A stretch of DNA of 64,000 bases. Origin: Olsenella intestinalis. GTDB lineage: Bacteria; Actinomycetota; Coriobacteriia; Coriobacteriales; Atopobiaceae. The position numbers and the translations under genes were made by a program. Within the stretch, counting starts at the first letter, position 1; every line of letters begins with the position of its first letter. Below the pieces are notes generated by a model. The model saw only the letters and a list, made by a program, of their open reading frames with translations, did not search any database and was not told where the DNA came from. Below are positions 56,107-64,000 of this stretch, piece by piece. The stretch covers positions 1 through 64,000 of the forward strand of contig NZ_JALGRK010000001.1 of assembly GCF_023276655.1 (NCBI RefSeq), read 5' to 3'.

Positions 56107-57072
56107 CTACAGCAGCGTCATCTGCTCGGGGCCGGCGGGACCCGCGAAGAGGCTCCTCTGATCCTTCTTGAACGGCAGCGCGTCGGCGTCGCACTCGCCG
56201 ATAAGCACCGGGGAGTCGGGGTCGTGCCGGGCGCAGTTGGTCTGGATGGACCCCTGCGAGAAGTTGGCGTAGCAGTACGCGCAGCCGTGCCGGCATGTGT
56301 TGTAGGCGCCGATGTCGGTGCTGCCGATGCAGCCGCAGAGCGCCCGCTGCCCCTTGTCCTTGGCGCGCCCGCGGGGCGTGAGCCTCCTGCCCGAGATGCG
56401 CTCGATCAGGTCGGCGTCGATGCAGTGCCCGTGCGCGATGCCACAGGCGTCGAGGTCGATCCCCTCGGCGCACGTCTCGACCCGCATGCCCGCCTCGCCG
56501 GCGATCTCGGCGATGCGCCCGGCAAGCGCGCTCTTCACGTCCGCCGAACCGTCGCTGATGCCCAGGCGCTGGATGTTCTTGGTGTTGTTGTAGTCCATGT
56601 CGAGGAAGCTGATTACCACGCGCTCGGTCGCGCCGCGAAGCAGGTCCGCGCACCGGGCGAACGCGCGCTCGTGGAACGCCATGGAGTACTTCGCGCTGAA
56701 GAGGATGGGGTCGTAGCGCCAGATGACGCGCTCGGGCCCCAGCCGCCGCGCGAGCTTGTGGAAGGTCTCGACGAGGGTCGTCTTGTCGGCCGGCAGCCTC
56801 GGCTCGAGGTCGCGCCCGTACGGCGTGATCGTGAACTGGAAGTAGTACGGGATGCCGCGCGCGTCGAGCTCGTCCAGCCGGTCGAGCATCGGGGCAGGGT
56901 TCTTGGTCCACAGCACGATCGCGTCCACCACGTCGGCGTCGAGGCGGATCTTGGTCAGCTGGTTCGCGTTGAAGGGGTTCCGCACCACGACGAAGCCCTC
57001 CTCCAGGCGCCGGTAGAACCACCTGGAGTAGAACGCGGGTATATCCGTCCGCCTGCTCGCGCTGATGATCAT
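56107..57072 (-). CDS. DUF1848 family protein, radical-SAM-like cysteine cluster
   Basis: 321 residues. Starts MIISASRRTDIPAFYSRWFY (family signature), with NPFNANQLTKIRL, FQFTITPYGRDLEP, and a C-terminal Cys cluster CIGSTDIGAYNTCRHGCAYCYA like Fe-S-binding (SplB/radical SAM-like) proteins. Biochemical role unknown. Start codon lies 11 bases after the stop of the 497-residue gene, whose end supplies GGGGG as ribosome site, so it may be co-transcribed with the helicase operon; its GC content is nearer that of the host than its upstream neighbours. Confidence 0.85.
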   Translation of the reverse strand: MIISASRRTDIPAFYSRWFYRRLEEGFVVVRNPFNANQLTKIRLDADVVDAIVLWTKNPAPMLDRLDELDARGIPYYFQFTITPYGRDLEPRLPADKTTLVETFHKLARRLGPERVIWRYDPILFSAKYSMAFHERAFARCADLLRGATERVVISFLDMDYNNTKNIQRLGISDGSADVKSALAGRIAEIAGEAGMRVETCAEGIDLDACGIAHGHCIDADLIERISGRRLTPRGRAKDKGQRALCGCIGSTDIGAYNTCRHGCAYCYANFSQGSIQTNCARHDPDSPVLIGECDADALPFKKDQRSLFAGPAGPEQMTLL

Positions 57073-57083
57073 CGTGCCACCCC

Positions 57084-58577
57084 CTAGCCGACCTCCGCCT
57101 GGCCTATCTTCGCAACCACCCTATCAAAGCAGTCCCTGGCGACGTCCTCGGCCTTCTCCGACATGCCATCGCACAGCGTCTTCGGCATCGCCGAGAAGCC
57201 AAACGCCGCACCCCACATCGCGAACGGGACGCGCAGGTCTGCAACGCCACACCTCACAAGAAGGTACCTATAGAAACTATCGAGCTCACGATTGTCCTGC
57301 TTCTCGCATAGCTGAGCAAGAGTCCTCAATGTCTCGAACGAGCCCTCGTCCTCGATGCCCGGATTGTCATTGGGGTCGAACTCCTTCATGTTGTTCAGAT
57401 GCGGCAGGAGCCGGTTGACGTACTCACGCTCTCCCGATGACTCCCACCGATCGCCAACATAGCCCCTAACCATCTTTCCGCACTCGAGGGCAAACGAATA
57501 GCCCAGACTCCGCTTCGTCCCCGCAAGCACGTCGACCTGGATTAAATGGTTGATGAGACACTCAGCCAAGCCACTGCCGCCCTCAGGCAACCGAAACGCA
57601 GGGATGTTTTCGATGAACTCCACCGAGGGCTTGCTATTCTTGCCGACGCGAGTTGGGCTCTTCCAGGCATCCATTGCCGCACGGATGCGATCTTCGAGAT
57701 CAGATCTATACATGCTTAAGCCAACGGTGTCATCACGTAAACGCATAGGCAACTCCACGGAAGAAAGCCTGCGAAACTTCTCAATCTCGTCTTCCAGGCA
57801 AAAGGAGCTCACCTTTGAGGTCTCTGCTTTTTGAGCTGCCTTCGTCCCTCTTGCCATGCCGTTGAGCACGAACCTGTGAAGTATGTACTCAAGCGTGTGG
57901 CGATACCCCTCCAGACCCTCAGAATCCTTCTGAGTCACTGCGTTGACCATGTCATCAACGGTTCTGAAGAACACCACGTAATCATCTCGAACATCGTCGG
58001 CCTTGGGTGGCGAATAATGAAATCCAAGGTAATAGCCAAAGAGCGCACCCTTTAGCCTGTCGAGCATCTCGAACTGAGCGATATCCTCATGCCACAAATC
58101 GGCATCCTTGGGCTCAACTCCCTGCTGCACGTCAAACAAAACCATGTTTGGCGACGCGGGGACCACGACTGCGGAAGCCCGATATCGGTCGGCAAACTTC
58201 GCCTCGATGCTCCTCTGAGCGTTGTTGAAGGCGAAGTCTAGATCCTCATCGGAATAGAAAACGAACTTGCAGCTCCTTGGGCTAAAGCGAATCGTTTCAG
58301 TGGTCCAGAACCCGTCATCCTCATTGCCGAAGGGGTGCCGCACGAGCTCCTCGTCAAGCTGAAGGACCATATAGATGTACTGTTGGCCATCTTTTTCGTT
58401 CGGTTTTGCAGGAGACGAACGGTACAAACGAATGAATCGCGGATTAGCCCCTGGGTCCGCAGAGTCAAAAAACCTAAAACCGTAGTTTCGTCCCTCGTAG
58501 AGTGACCTTGGAGCAATCGACTCAGTCGAGAGAATATTGCTCAAGTTAGTGGCCAAGGTTTGAATGAAATAGCTCAC
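57084..58577 (-). CDS. Uncharacterised 497-residue protein in helicase operon
   Basis: Not recognised. Starts at a GTG (58577) that overlaps the helicase stop (GTGA), so translation is coupled. Visible features: Glu/Asp-rich, mixed alpha/beta, segment LDEELVRHPFGNEDDGFWTTETIRF near 75-100, FGYYLGFHYSPPKADDVRDDY near 180-200, no membrane span, no signal, and no Walker motif. Ends with Cys/Trp-containing helix FDRVVAKIGQAEVG. AT-richer than the host core. In a candidate defence operon this would be the effector or sensor; that is inference. Confidence 0.8.
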   Translation of the reverse strand: MSYFIQTLATNLSNILSTESIAPRSLYEGRNYGFRFFDSADPGANPRFIRLYRSSPAKPNEKDGQQYIYMVLQLDEELVRHPFGNEDDGFWTTETIRFSPRSCKFVFYSDEDLDFAFNNAQRSIEAKFADRYRASAVVVPASPNMVLFDVQQGVEPKDADLWHEDIAQFEMLDRLKGALFGYYLGFHYSPPKADDVRDDYVVFFRTVDDMVNAVTQKDSEGLEGYRHTLEYILHRFVLNGMARGTKAAQKAETSKVSSFCLEDEIEKFRRLSSVELPMRLRDDTVGLSMYRSDLEDRIRAAMDAWKSPTRVGKNSKPSVEFIENIPAFRLPEGGSGLAECLINHLIQVDVLAGTKRSLGYSFALECGKMVRGYVGDRWESSGEREYVNRLLPHLNNMKEFDPNDNPGIEDEGSFETLRTLAQLCEKQDNRELDSFYRYLLVRCGVADLRVPFAMWGAAFGFSAMPKTLCDGMSEKAEDVARDCFDRVVAKIGQAEVG

Positions 58578-59605
58578 AAGACCTCAGTCTCCCTAGCCTC
58601 AATGTCCGCCTCATACAAATCCTCTGGCACTCCGCGCAGAGGAGCTGGCAACGATCCAGAGTACATGATGAAAAGCGACCTATACGCGCGAGTCATTGCC
58701 ACGTAAAGCGGACCAACAAACCCATCGACGCTCTCACACTCTGGAAGAAAAACAGCACCAAACTGTAGGCCCTTTGCACAGTGATACGTCATCAGCTTTG
58801 GGTTTGTAGTCGCAAAATTCAGAGTGTTAAGCCAATCGCGGCCACAGCTATACTTTGCCTCAACGCCCCATCCGGCCTCACGAAAGTATAAGTAGGCATC
58901 CCGAACCTGTTCATTCCTGGGGAATATGATGCCAACGTCATCCAATCCCCACTCAGATATGATTCGCATGATTCCGTTTAGCTGTTCTTCCCTCGAATCA
59001 TATTCCAGAATGAAGGGCTTCTCGTTGCCCTCGCCCCTACATCTGCCAACAAGATCACTATCAACCCTCAAGTATTCCGCGACGCAAGCAATCGGCTTAG
59101 GCAGACGATAGTTAAAAGCAAGCTTTTCCATTGGAAAACGCGTGATGTCCCGTATCGCCTCCATGCTCACTGGAGCATCGCTTCCCGTACGAAAGCCAAA
59201 AATCTGCTGAGCTGAATCACCAAATAATAGAAGCGTCTTCCTCGCGTTCTGCTTAAGCAACTCAATGTCATCTGAAGAAAAATCCTGCGCCTCGTCCACG
59301 ATGATATAGTCCGACTCTTGAGGATATCTGCACCAATTGTCTCGAAGGGCAATCAGATCAGGGTCTATCCCTTGGCCTCGACAGCCCTCTTCAAAGTACT
59401 GCTTCAGCGTATTTGTAAAGACAATGATTCTAGCTGTGCCCTTATTGTTGCGCACAATCTCATGGAGGAGCCAAAACGCGAGGACTGATTTGCCGCTCCC
59501 GGCACATCCGCGAACGATGAGGGATTTCTCGGCCCTGAGATTCAAAATCTTTCTCTGGCTGTCATCTAGCTCTGATTCATTTAGATAGAAGCTCATCCTA
59601 TCCAC
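58574..59605 (-). CDS. Compact UvrD/Rep-like (SF1) helicase or ATPase
   Basis: 343 residues, far shorter than UvrD (about 720). All core motifs are here: Q-like DDSQRKI (14-20), Walker A GCAGSGKS (33-40), DEAQD (104-108), GDSAQQIF (129-136), NYR (165-167), TYHCAKGLQF (273-282) and VAMTRA (302-307). Subdomains 1B/2B are essentially absent. GTG 59605 has GGAGG nine bases ahead; ATG 59596 is an alternative. 26 bases from the methyltransferase-like gene and overlapping the 497-residue gene. Similar compact helicases occur in phage-defence operons. Confidence 0.9.
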   Translation of the reverse strand: MDRMSFYLNESELDDSQRKILNLRAEKSLIVRGCAGSGKSVLAFWLLHEIVRNNKGTARIIVFTNTLKQYFEEGCRGQGIDPDLIALRDNWCRYPQESDYIIVDEAQDFSSDDIELLKQNARKTLLLFGDSAQQIFGFRTGSDAPVSMEAIRDITRFPMEKLAFNYRLPKPIACVAEYLRVDSDLVGRCRGEGNEKPFILEYDSREEQLNGIMRIISEWGLDDVGIIFPRNEQVRDAYLYFREAGWGVEAKYSCGRDWLNTLNFATTNPKLMTYHCAKGLQFGAVFLPECESVDGFVGPLYVAMTRAYRSLFIMYSGSLPAPLRGVPEDLYEADIEARETEVL

Positions 59606-59631
59606 TATTGCAATCCTCCCCGCACAACCAA

Positions 59632-60696
59632 CTAATGCTTACGCATGTTGCATTTACTCAAGTTGTGTTCTCTTATCGGACAGCTCCAAAGCTCGATCGA
59701 GTCAAGCAACTGATCGGAAAGGACATTAGAGCCAATCACGCGATAGCAGATCTTGGAGCACTCGTTCACGGCCTCACGATGACTCACATGAATCACGTTC
59801 TGCGAATAACAGCTCCCACAATCCAACTCAAGACGGTTGCAGATAGGCGGAAGGATGCTCTTGAACTGCTGGCGTTCGGAAAGAAAGTCATTTACCTGCT
59901 TGTTAAGGACTTCTGGCGTCCATCGACCGCCAGCCCCATTGGGCGATGTAACGTCCAAGACCATGAGTGTGCCCATCGGCCTTAGCAGCTGCGAGAAGCT
60001 CGAGCAAAACTCGTAATAAGGACGCTCAGATATACCCGTACCATCCAGTTCGTTCAGCATCTTGGAGCAGATAACAAAATCGAAACGGTCGGGTGACCGG
60101 GGAAGAAAGTCGTTGAGATTCGCAAAGGGGCGTGGCGCTTCGAAGACATGGTTCACAAGCGACACGCTAAGCTCCACGCCCACGACTTTTGCCGCCTCAA
60201 AGATGATTTCACGCATCACGCTGTGCGCATCAGCATTGCCCTCAATGGAGGCGACGTCTATCGCCTTGACTGACGGAACCCTCTTCGCGATTGCCAAGAG
60301 CAGGCCGAGAAGATCGCCCCCAGTTCCAGTTCCAACAGAGCAGACCCTTACACAATCTTCGCTCGCAAGAGAGCCCGCCATGGTTTTGTCTGACAGCAAG
60401 CTGTCAAAAATCACGAACGTTTCCGCAACGCTGCGCGGAAAGTACGTTCCCAAATAGTTGAGAATCTTTTCCTCGTCCGCGTCCAAATTCATGTTGAACG
60501 CAAGGCTTCTGCCAGCAGGTCTATGCGACGCCCCAAATCGATCGAACACGAGCTCGTTAACCCACTCCGGAAGCCGGACGCCAACCGAGTCGTCGCGGAC
60601 AGTGACCTCGGGAAACAACGCATCTGAGGTTTGTCGTTCCATGACCACGAGCCACTCCTCAGGTTTAACCCGGCCAAAAGACGGACGCCCACTCAT
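59632..60696 (-). CDS. SAM-methyltransferase-like protein with C-terminal cysteine cluster
   Basis: 354 residues. A Rossmann glycine motif VCSVGTGTGGD (118-128), acidic AIDVASIEGN, and FDFVICSKMLNELDG (205-219) indicate a class I methyltransferase fold. The C-terminal 70 residues hold seven cysteines: C286, C293, C296 (C-x6-C-x2-C), C313, C317 and C339, C349, suggesting a zinc or Fe-S site as in Rsm22-type proteins. Substrate unknown. Start uncertain: ATG 60696 lacks a good ribosome site; a later GTG/ATG at residues 17-19 follows GAGGAG. First gene of the operon. Confidence 0.75.
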   Translation of the reverse strand: MSGRPSFGRVKPEEWLVVMERQTSDALFPEVTVRDDSVGVRLPEWVNELVFDRFGASHRPAGRSLAFNMNLDADEEKILNYLGTYFPRSVAETFVIFDSLLSDKTMAGSLASEDCVRVCSVGTGTGGDLLGLLLAIAKRVPSVKAIDVASIEGNADAHSVMREIIFEAAKVVGVELSVSLVNHVFEAPRPFANLNDFLPRSPDRFDFVICSKMLNELDGTGISERPYYEFCSSFSQLLRPMGTLMVLDVTSPNGAGGRWTPEVLNKQVNDFLSERQQFKSILPPICNRLELDCGSCYSQNVIHVSHREAVNECSKICYRVIGSNVLSDQLLDSIELWSCPIREHNLSKCNMRKH

Positions 60697-60926
60697 GGGT
60701 CACAACATTCTCTTAACCGCTTCTATGGAAATACCTCTGTGCTCAGACAACAAGCGACATATCAAATCTCATCGGCAAACGGGAGGTGGCGAAGTCCCAC
60801 AGAATTATGCTGTACTCCGATCAAGCATCCATCTCATAAAGCCCAGACCGCATTGCCCCGAACGTCTACCACGCTAGCGTCCAACCGGAACGTAGTGAGC
60901 TGCCCCGCTTAAACAAGCTCCGGTCA

Positions 60927-61004
60927 CGACGATGCCTTCCTGACCTTCGGATGGTTTGCGCAAATCAATTGTTACCGCTGGGAGAATCGCCCGTGTCTCC
61001 CGTT
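60927..61004 (+). repeat. About 75-bp direct repeat, left copy
   Basis: CGACGATGCCTTCCTGACC ... TGGTTTGCGCAAATCAATTG ... GGGAGAATCGCCCGTG matches 62184-62258 at roughly 80 percent, same orientation. The pair brackets the basic 318-residue gene. The 368-base gap 60697-61064 holds no other feature. Confidence 0.6.
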
Positions 61005-61064
61005 TGTCATTGGGATAGCTTTGATTTCGCTGAATAGCCGATCACATTCTTCATCTGAGGCCAC

Positions 61065-62021
61065 ATGAAAACGCAGAAGAGAACACACGGCATCTGGATG
61101 CCCGCTCCAAAGAAGCGCACCGCCTCCACTGGGGATGATTCCGATCACGGGAACAAGAAGCAACAAAAGGCAAAGCAGAAGACTAAGCAGAAATCAAAGC
61201 AAAAGGCGTCGCAGGGCACGACGAAGAACTCGGAGCGGAAAAGAAATGCCCAGCTTGCACGCGCCCAAAAGGCCAAGCAGCGCAGTGCGTGGATGCGTCA
61301 CCTTCGCGAACTCCACGAGCTCTGCAAGGACGATAAGCCTGCCCCCACGATGCTCGGAGGCATGAAGTCCAGCGGCATCAAGACAAAGAGCACGTACACT
61401 CACACGCCCATAGAAGACGAGAAGCCCGAGGATCAACGCCATGCCATTTGGCAGCCGCCTCAGACAGATAAAAGCAGATTCTCTGGCACCAGCTCGTCAC
61501 GCCACAAAGCCACGGCGAGCTACAAAGTCGGCGCCGACTACGAAACCATTGCCTATGACGACGAGTACAAGGACAGCAAGCCAACGCAGAAAGAGAAAAA
61601 GAAAAGGAAGGGGAAGCAGAACAAGAAGAAGCGCAAAGCCAAAGGCCAAGGCGGCTTAGCAACACAGTCCTCACCCAAGGCGTCTGGCTCGAAGAAACAA
61701 AAGAGGCCGATTACAACCGGTCCCCTATCTGCCAAAGAGAAGAGGACGTTTGACAATAACTACCGCATACGTGGAGGCAACCCCTCTTGGAGGGGTTGGG
61801 ACAACATGATCATCCCTGGCAGGACCAGGCAGTTCCTCTATTCCCAAGTTCACGCCTTGGGTCTGGACAAGCCCGACGACAAAAAGTGGACGAAGGGCGA
61901 AAAGGCGGTATTCAGAGACCATCGGCACAAGCTGCTTGCCAGCTCACCGCAATGGAAGACCCTCCTACCACGGAAGAGCGAGCGGGCAATAAAAAGGGCC
62001 TATGCCGACCGACTCGCCTAA
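61065..62021 (+). CDS. Very basic orphan protein
   Basis: 318 residues; no family recognised. Lys/Arg/Gln-rich throughout, with low-complexity runs (KQQKAKQKTKQKSKQKASQG at 32-51; KEKKKRKGKQNKKKRKAKGQG at about 180-200). The C-terminal 90 residues look folded: NNYRIRGGNPSWRGWDNM, HALGLDKPDDKKWTKGEKA, KTLLPRKSERAIKRAYADR. A nucleic-acid-binding or DNA-compacting role is possible by charge only. TGAGGCC precedes the ATG. Lies between two direct repeats. Oriented opposite to the helicase operon. Confidence 0.65.
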   Translation: MKTQKRTHGIWMPAPKKRTASTGDDSDHGNKKQQKAKQKTKQKSKQKASQGTTKNSERKRNAQLARAQKAKQRSAWMRHLRELHELCKDDKPAPTMLGGMKSSGIKTKSTYTHTPIEDEKPEDQRHAIWQPPQTDKSRFSGTSSSRHKATASYKVGADYETIAYDDEYKDSKPTQKEKKKRKGKQNKKKRKAKGQGGLATQSSPKASGSKKQKRPITTGPLSAKEKRTFDNNYRIRGGNPSWRGWDNMIIPGRTRQFLYSQVHALGLDKPDDKKWTKGEKAVFRDHRHKLLASSPQWKTLLPRKSERAIKRAYADRLA

Positions 62022-62183
62022 CAACGCAATGCACTTTGATCATTTTGCCAGTTCTTGGCGAGCATCAGCTCTGATAATGTGGTCTCAGTCACCACGAAGC
62101 CCTTTTCTGGCGAAGCATTAACTGCGCCGAACTCCTTTTTTGCCTTGCAAGCCAGAAAAGCAACGTACTCGACAGCTGCCCTG

Positions 62184-62258
62184 CGACGCCGTCCTGACCT
62201 CCCGATGGATTGCGCAATTCAATTGCTATCGCCGGGAGATCGGCCCCGTGCCCCGTTC
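62184..62258 (+). repeat. About 75-bp direct repeat, right copy
   Basis: CGACGCCGTCCTGACCTCCC ... TGGATTGCGCAATTCAATTG ... GGGAGATCGGCCCCGTG; see the left copy at 60927. It leads straight, in one open frame, into the duplicated merR 3' end at 62266. Confidence 0.6.
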
Positions 62259-62265
62259 GCTATTC

Positions 62266-62307
62266 GACTGGTGCGCAAAAGTCTCCATCGACCGCCTCAT
62301 CGCTTAG
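62266..62307 (+). pseudogene. Duplicated 3' end of the merR gene
   Basis: GACTGGTGCGC, GTCTCCATCGACCGCCTCA and CGCTTAG copy 56005-56046 (GACTGGTGCGC, GTCTCCATCGACCGCCTCA, CGCCTAG), encoding DWCAKVSIDRLIA versus DWCAEVSIDRLNA. A GCCGAGAAGAGCCTGC motif follows both copies. A footprint of integration or segmental duplication; the intact gene is 6.2 kb to the left. Confidence 0.75.
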
Positions 62308-62970
62308 TGCCCCGCCTCTCCGCGCCCACGCTCACGCTCCCCGCCGAGAAGAGCCTGCCCCTCGCCCCGCGCCCGACCTCGCACCGCAGGGATCGTCCAG
62401 CCCTATGCGTACGACCCGGCCACGCTCCCGTCAACATAGGAACGCGCGCTAAGTCGAGGACCTCCCGCCAACCCAGACACACGGCACGGCGCACTTGGAG
62501 CAACAATCATGCTCACCCCATCCCGGCGCCGGGCTCAAGGCCCGGGAGGTGGATGAAAGGGGCGCACCAAATTCCAGGCCGCTTTGACAAGCGAAGGACG
62601 CTCCACAGGCATAAGCCCGTGCCCGAAGCAATGCGGGCAGAAGATGAGACAACAACACAACAGGCGCCTGCCTTGATTAACGCCAACAATACAAGTCACG
62701 AATCCATTTGATGCCAACGATCCATTTGACCCGGCCACGTTCGCATCATTATTACAACGTCTCGCGGCATTCGCATTGTCCTGCTCGACCACATCAAAGT
62801 ATGCTTTCACATGACAGTTGAGTGTCACGACGCAGTCAGCCATGAGGCTATGGGCCAACTCTGCTCTACTGCGCCGCCAAACTTTGGCATGTCAGAAGAG
62901 CGGCACTCGTGTTCAAACAACCGCAGATTAGCCCGCAAAAACCGGACGCAACCACAACGGGGAGAGTCGA
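62308..62970. other. 663-base gap, apparently decayed DNA
   Basis: No credible gene. Contains one GCCGAGAAGAGC copy (62343) and two short look-alike pieces with GACCCGGCCACG (62408-62419 and 62726-62737), suggesting remnants. Open frames here have poor composition and no ribosome sites. An inverted repeat, CTTTTCTGGC (62102-62111) with GCCAGAAAAG (62151-62160), lies further left after the basic protein gene. Confidence 0.4.
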
Positions 62971-64000
62971 ATGAACGATCGCGCAGGCAGGAGCAGCTCA
63001 CTGGCCATACCCGATCCGATGCTTGACGATCGCGAGTTGGCCGATCTGCAAAGTACGACGCAGCGCTACGAGGACATGATGAAGCCGAAGGCGCTCGCGA
63101 GCGCGGCAAAAAAAGCCGCGGAAATCATTCCCGAGAACGTCAAGGACGCCGCCGCACAATTGGGAAAAACCATCTCCGAGCAGGAGATTTACGCACAAGC
63201 GCTCAAACTTATCACCGAGGGATTCAAGGTGCTCGAGAGAGAGGCCGCCAAAGTCACGGTAAACGAACAAAGTGTCGTTAAGGCAATTAACGATGTATCG
63301 CAAGAGGCAAACATTGAAACCCTCGAAGAGGTTTGCACGGTTCGCTCATACGATGTCGCCAAAGCCGCTAACAAGCAGTATGGCCAGCACATTGCCGCAG
63401 CGGTCGTTGAAGGCGGCGGCACGGGGGCGGCGGGCTTTGCCGGAATTCCTGCCAACATGGTGCTTAGCACGTTCCTGTTCTATCGTGCGGTTCAATCCAT
63501 CGCCATGTCATACGGTTACGACGTAAAGAACAACCCCGACGAGCTCATCATCGCCTCGGACGTATTCGCCAATGCGATGAGCCCATCATCCAAAGGCTCC
63601 AACGGTGTTTCAGACAACGTCGCAAAGTTCATGGCGATAAGCGCCGCCGAGGGCATCAAGCAAGCTGCTGGTAAGTCGTGGGCCGCGATGATCGAGGAGG
63701 GTGCCGCGGGGCTACTTCTCGCACAGATACGCGCCCTAGCTCATGCGTCAGCGAAAAAAGCTCTTGAAAATGCGGGCAAGAAGAGCCTCGAAAACAGCAT
63801 TTTCAGGGAGCTCTTCGAGCAGCTCGGCAAACGCCTGACGCTCAAGACAGTCCAACGCGCCGTCCCAGTCATTTCTGCCGGAATTGGTGCCTTCATCGAT
63901 ACTGCGCAAATGAACAAGGTCCTAACGTACGCCAACATCTTCTACCAAAAGCGTTTCCTTGTTGAGAAAGAAAGCCGAGTAATGAATCTCGTAGGGATCG
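62971..64000 (+). CDS. EcsC family protein (3' end beyond window)
   Basis: 343 codons visible. ATG follows GGGGAGAG. Residues about 95-330 match the EcsC pattern: VAKAANKQYGQHIAAAVVEG, GGTGAAGFAGIPANMVLSTF, FYRAVQSIAMSYGYD, and further Gly/Ala-rich membrane-seeking helices (TVQRAVPVISAGIGAFID). Family function unclear; EcsC-like proteins are reported in secretion and in defence neighbourhoods. The leading 90 residues are charged and helical. No stop before base 64000. Confidence 0.85.
   Translation, partial: MNDRAGRSSSLAIPDPMLDDRELADLQSTTQRYEDMMKPKALASAAKKAAEIIPENVKDAAAQLGKTISEQEIYAQALKLITEGFKVLEREAAKVTVNEQSVVKAINDVSQEANIETLEEVCTVRSYDVAKAANKQYGQHIAAAVVEGGGTGAAGFAGIPANMVLSTFLFYRAVQSIAMSYGYDVKNNPDELIIASDVFANAMSPSSKGSNGVSDNVAKFMAISAAEGIKQAAGKSWAAMIEEGAAGLLLAQIRALAHASAKKALENAGKKSLENSIFRELFEQLGKRLTLKTVQRAVPVISAGIGAFIDTAQMNKVLTYANIFYQKRFLVEKESRVMNLVGI

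Noticed and set aside
62535-62858. 107-codon minus-strand frame in the decayed gap
   Set aside because: Cys/Asn-rich irregular composition, no ribosome site, no domain; likely chance.

Overview
The window is GC-rich and reads like a chromosome segment of a Coriobacteriia-type actinobacterium (Olsenella/Atopobiaceae-like). This is inferred from codon usage, the InlB/MBG and LPXTG surface proteins, the CbiMQO module, the OhrR-HD-ABC run and the maltodextrin cluster; no rRNA or tRNA gene was seen to fix the taxon.

Layout. 1-4.1 kb: 5' part of a giant InlB-repeat/MBG surface protein, cut by the left edge. 4.4-12.1 kb: L-asparaginase, CBS/DRTGG pyrophosphatase, GGDEF protein, CbiM-CbiQ-CbiO metal importer, YfbR-type nucleotidase. 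12.5-22.1 kb: 1-phosphofructokinase, TrmB, an esterase, a 699-residue E/P/A-stalk protein, a flavoprotein, NADP-type isocitrate dehydrogenase, a PurF-like protein without the glutaminase cysteine, and a GloA2-like VOC protein. 22.3-26.7 kb: a DUF4143 ATPase with paired palindromic operators, then an OhrR-like regulator, HD protein and ABC exporter. 27-31.6 kb: a 1528-residue Tat-signal plus LPXTG wall protein. 32.3-38.1 kb: aminotransferase, a frameshifted ornithine-cyclodeaminase-like gene, a one-polypeptide HTH-HipA-like kinase with dyad operators, a relic of a DUF4143 gene, a 33-bp tandem array and glycerate kinase. 38.3-41.3 kb: MFS transporter, YccF, an unlisted 42-residue membrane peptide gene with a strong hairpin, and a lipoprotein. 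41.6-53.7 kb: an alpha-glucan/maltodextrin utilisation cluster (GlgP, AraC, GH13, LacI, binding protein, two permeases, MalQ, MsmK), in which import, debranching/transfer and phosphorolysis are controlled by LacI and probably AraC regulators. 54-64 kb: an accessory region with an Abi_2 relic preceded by a short promoter-RNA-terminator cassette, a membrane MerR protein, DUF1848, an AT-richer three-gene operon (methyltransferase-like, compact UvrD-like helicase, unknown protein), a very basic orphan protein and the start of an EcsC-family gene.

Three signals stand out. (1) The 57.1-60.7 kb operon looks like an uncharacterised defence-type system, and its block lies between the 3' end of a merR gene and a duplicate of that 3' end. 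(2) The 12-mer GCCGAGAAGAGC occurs 17 times exactly in 64 kb (14 on the + strand), in genes and between them, once as an inverted hairpin pair: behaviour like an uptake sequence or a polar chromosome motif. (3) Several small regulatory architectures are readable directly: HipA-like dyads, a MerR-type 19-bp-spacer promoter, LacI operators and a type-I-toxin-like small ORF.
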